A stretch of DNA of 6,955 nucleotides from an uncultured Actinomycetes bacterium (lineage in GTDB: Bacteria; Actinomycetota; Actinomycetes; Nanopelagicales; Nanopelagicaceae): positions 1-6,955 of the forward strand of contig CAIKID010000091.1 in assembly GCA_903827345.1 (NCBI GenBank), written 5' to 3'. Of the stretch, positions 6,044-6,955 are shown piece after piece; positions within the stretch are counted from its first letter, which is position 1; each line of letters starts with the position of its first letter. The notes beneath the pieces were generated by a model that ran no database searches, was not told where the DNA came from, and worked only from the letters and a program-made list of their open reading frames with translations. The position numbers and the translations under genes are program-made.

Positions 6044-6660
6044 GTAAACAGATCATTCTCGCTTCAGCATCACCATCAAGAAAGCGCATCTTGGAGTCCG
6101 TAGGAATCCACCCGCGCATCGAGATCCGCGGAGTAGATGAAGAGACCCCTGAGTTATTGGCTCTTAGCCCCGCAGATTTGGTCATTGCTTTAGCCATCCT
6201 GAAGGCGCACACCGTTTTTGGTAACTTTCCCGAGATTACCAATGCGCTCATTATCGGCTGCGACTCGACATTTGAATTCGAAGGGGCCTCGCTCGGAAAG
6301 CCTGGGAGCCCTGCAGCTGCTATCGAACGTTGCCATGTGCTCAGCGGCAAGAGTGGATATCTCCACACCGGCCATAGCGTTATCGATACCGACCAAGGTA
6401 TCGAAGTTTCTGACATTTCAACTTCCAAAGTTACCTTTGCCAAGATGACTGCAAGAGAGATCGAGGATTACGTAGCAACGGGAGAACCACTCGAAGTTGC
6501 TGGTGGATTTACCCTCGATGGCCACTCGGCACCATTTATAACCCATATGGAAGGCGACCCCAGCGGAATCATTGGGTTATCCCTTCCAACACTTCGTAAG
6601 ATCACAATTAACTTAGGGCTCGAATGGTCCGCAGTAGCACCAGTGAGGGCAACGCTATGA
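6040..6660 (+). CDS. maf: Maf-family nucleoside triphosphate pyrophosphatase
   Basis: Maf proteins hydrolyse non-canonical or selected nucleoside triphosphates to monophosphates and pyrophosphate, a house-cleaning activity also linked to division arrest. The 206 residues are of normal length. LASASPSRKRIL (7-18) is the N-terminal phosphate-binding motif (an actinobacterial variant of S.SPRR.EL), DEETPE (33-38) follows, GCDSTFEFEG (73-82) carries the presumed catalytic Asp75, LGKP (85-88) and LSGKSGYLHTGHSV (101-114) are family motifs, and YVATGEPLEVAGGFTLDG (144-161) with GDPSGIIGLSLPTL (172-185) close the fold. ATG at 6040 was chosen over an upstream in-frame GTG at 5983 because the conserved motif begins six residues later and the ATG overlaps the accE stop as ATGA. 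A GGGGA sits 11 bases upstream, rather far. Its position inside the carboxylase cluster is usual in actinobacteria. The exact nucleotide substrate cannot be read from the sequence. Confidence 0.92.
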   Translation: MSKQIILASASPSRKRILESVGIHPRIEIRGVDEETPELLALSPADLVIALAILKAHTVFGNFPEITNALIIGCDSTFEFEGASLGKPGSPAAAIERCHVLSGKSGYLHTGHSVIDTDQGIEVSDISTSKVTFAKMTAREIEDYVATGEPLEVAGGFTLDGHSAPFITHMEGDPSGIIGLSLPTLRKITINLGLEWSAVAPVRATL

Positions 6661-6955
6661 AGCAAATTTCAGCAGTATTAATCGCCAACCGTGGAGAGAT
6701 CGCGGTTAGGGTGGCACGCGCCTGTCGCGACCACGGCGTTAAGAGCATCGCTATTTACTCCGATGAAGATCGCAACTCTTTACATGTAGCGACCGCCGAT
6801 GAGGCTTTCGCGATGAACGGACTCTCGGCTGCCGAAACATATCTGGATCAGAGCAAGATCCTTGCCATCGCAAAAGAATCGGGGGTTGATGCAATTCACC
6901 CTGGTTATGGTTTTCTCTCCGAAAATGCTGGCTTTGCTGAAAAAGTAATTGCAGC
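6657..6955 (+). CDS. accA3: Acyl-CoA carboxylase alpha subunit, biotin carboxylase N-terminus (partial)
   Basis: The 99 visible codons are the start of a biotin carboxylase, which uses ATP and bicarbonate to carboxylate biotin. LIANRGEIAVRVARACRDHG (8-27) is the classic N-terminal motif, followed by AIYSDEDRNSLHVATADEA (32-50), the YLDQSKI segment (62-68) and IHPGYGFLSENAGFA (80-94), all typical of the biotin carboxylase N-terminal domain. In actinobacteria such alpha subunits normally run to about 580-600 residues and end in a biotin carrier domain with the biotinylated lysine; that part is beyond the window. The start is ATG at 6657, overlapping the maf stop as ATGA, with GAGGG seven bases upstream, the best ribosome site in the cluster. 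With accD, accE and the divergent birA this gives the enzyme and its modifying ligase. It could also be labelled accA2 or bccA; the domain cannot decide. Confidence 0.93.
   Translation, partial: MKQISAVLIANRGEIAVRVARACRDHGVKSIAIYSDEDRNSLHVATADEAFAMNGLSAAETYLDQSKILAIAKESGVDAIHPGYGFLSENAGFAEKVIA

Noticed and set aside
5994..6443. 149-codon minus-strand frame opposite maf
   Set aside because: Maf motifs on the plus strand explain the region; the antisense product resembles nothing I know and would have to cross the accE-maf overlap.
1..6955. Undescribed defence, mobile or RNA-based system
   Set aside because: All but a few dozen bases are accounted for by eight recognisable metabolic genes; I saw no repeats in array, integrase, transposase, structured non-coding RNA or orphan gene of unknown family.

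Overview
The window looks like a compact chromosomal segment from an actinobacterium with a moderate G+C content (about half by eye) and a streamlined genome. Three things point there. First, an acyl-CoA carboxylase beta subunit is followed by a tiny epsilon subunit, a Maf pyrophosphatase and a biotin-carboxylase alpha subunit; the epsilon subunit is an actinobacterial speciality. Second, a stand-alone biotin ligase and purK-purE lie next to this cluster, a familiar actinobacterial neighbourhood. Third, several starts lack a Shine-Dalgarno sequence but have a TANNNT-like -10 box 6-7 bases upstream, as in the leaderless mRNAs common in this phylum. A freshwater or otherwise reduced lineage (for example Nanopelagicales-like) is my inference from coding density and base composition, not something the sequence proves.

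Layout. Bases 1-506 (minus) carry the N-terminal 168 codons of a family-2 glycosyltransferase of the ExoA type, cut by the window edge. A 42-base divergent gap separates it from a UDP-glucose 6-dehydrogenase gene (549-1862, plus). This pair suggests cell-surface polysaccharide synthesis: one gene makes UDP-glucuronate, the other transfers a sugar. The dehydrogenase gene ends tail-to-tail with purE, sharing 4 bases. On the minus strand the order of transcription is birA, purK, purE, with a 9-base gap and then an 8-base overlap. birA is divergent from the plus-strand carboxylase cluster (accD from 4263, accE, maf, accA from 6657), whose genes overlap by 1, 4 and 4 bases. The cluster runs off the right edge inside the biotin carboxylase domain.

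How the genes fit together. BirA attaches biotin to the carrier domain expected further along AccA (outside the window). AccA carboxylates that biotin, and the AccD/AccE partner transfers the carboxyl group to an acyl-CoA, giving malonyl-CoA or methylmalonyl-CoA. PurK and PurE act in sequence in de novo purine synthesis, converting AIR to N5-CAIR and then to CAIR. Maf is a house-cleaning nucleotide pyrophosphatase that appears translationally coupled to the carboxylase genes.

I see no RNA genes, mobile elements, CRISPR arrays or convincing terminators. The longest stretch without a gene is 42 bases. I found no undescribed system. The observations most worth checking are an isoleucine at the known acyl-CoA specificity position of AccD, the small divergent control regions with near-perfect palindromes, and the likely leaderless starts.
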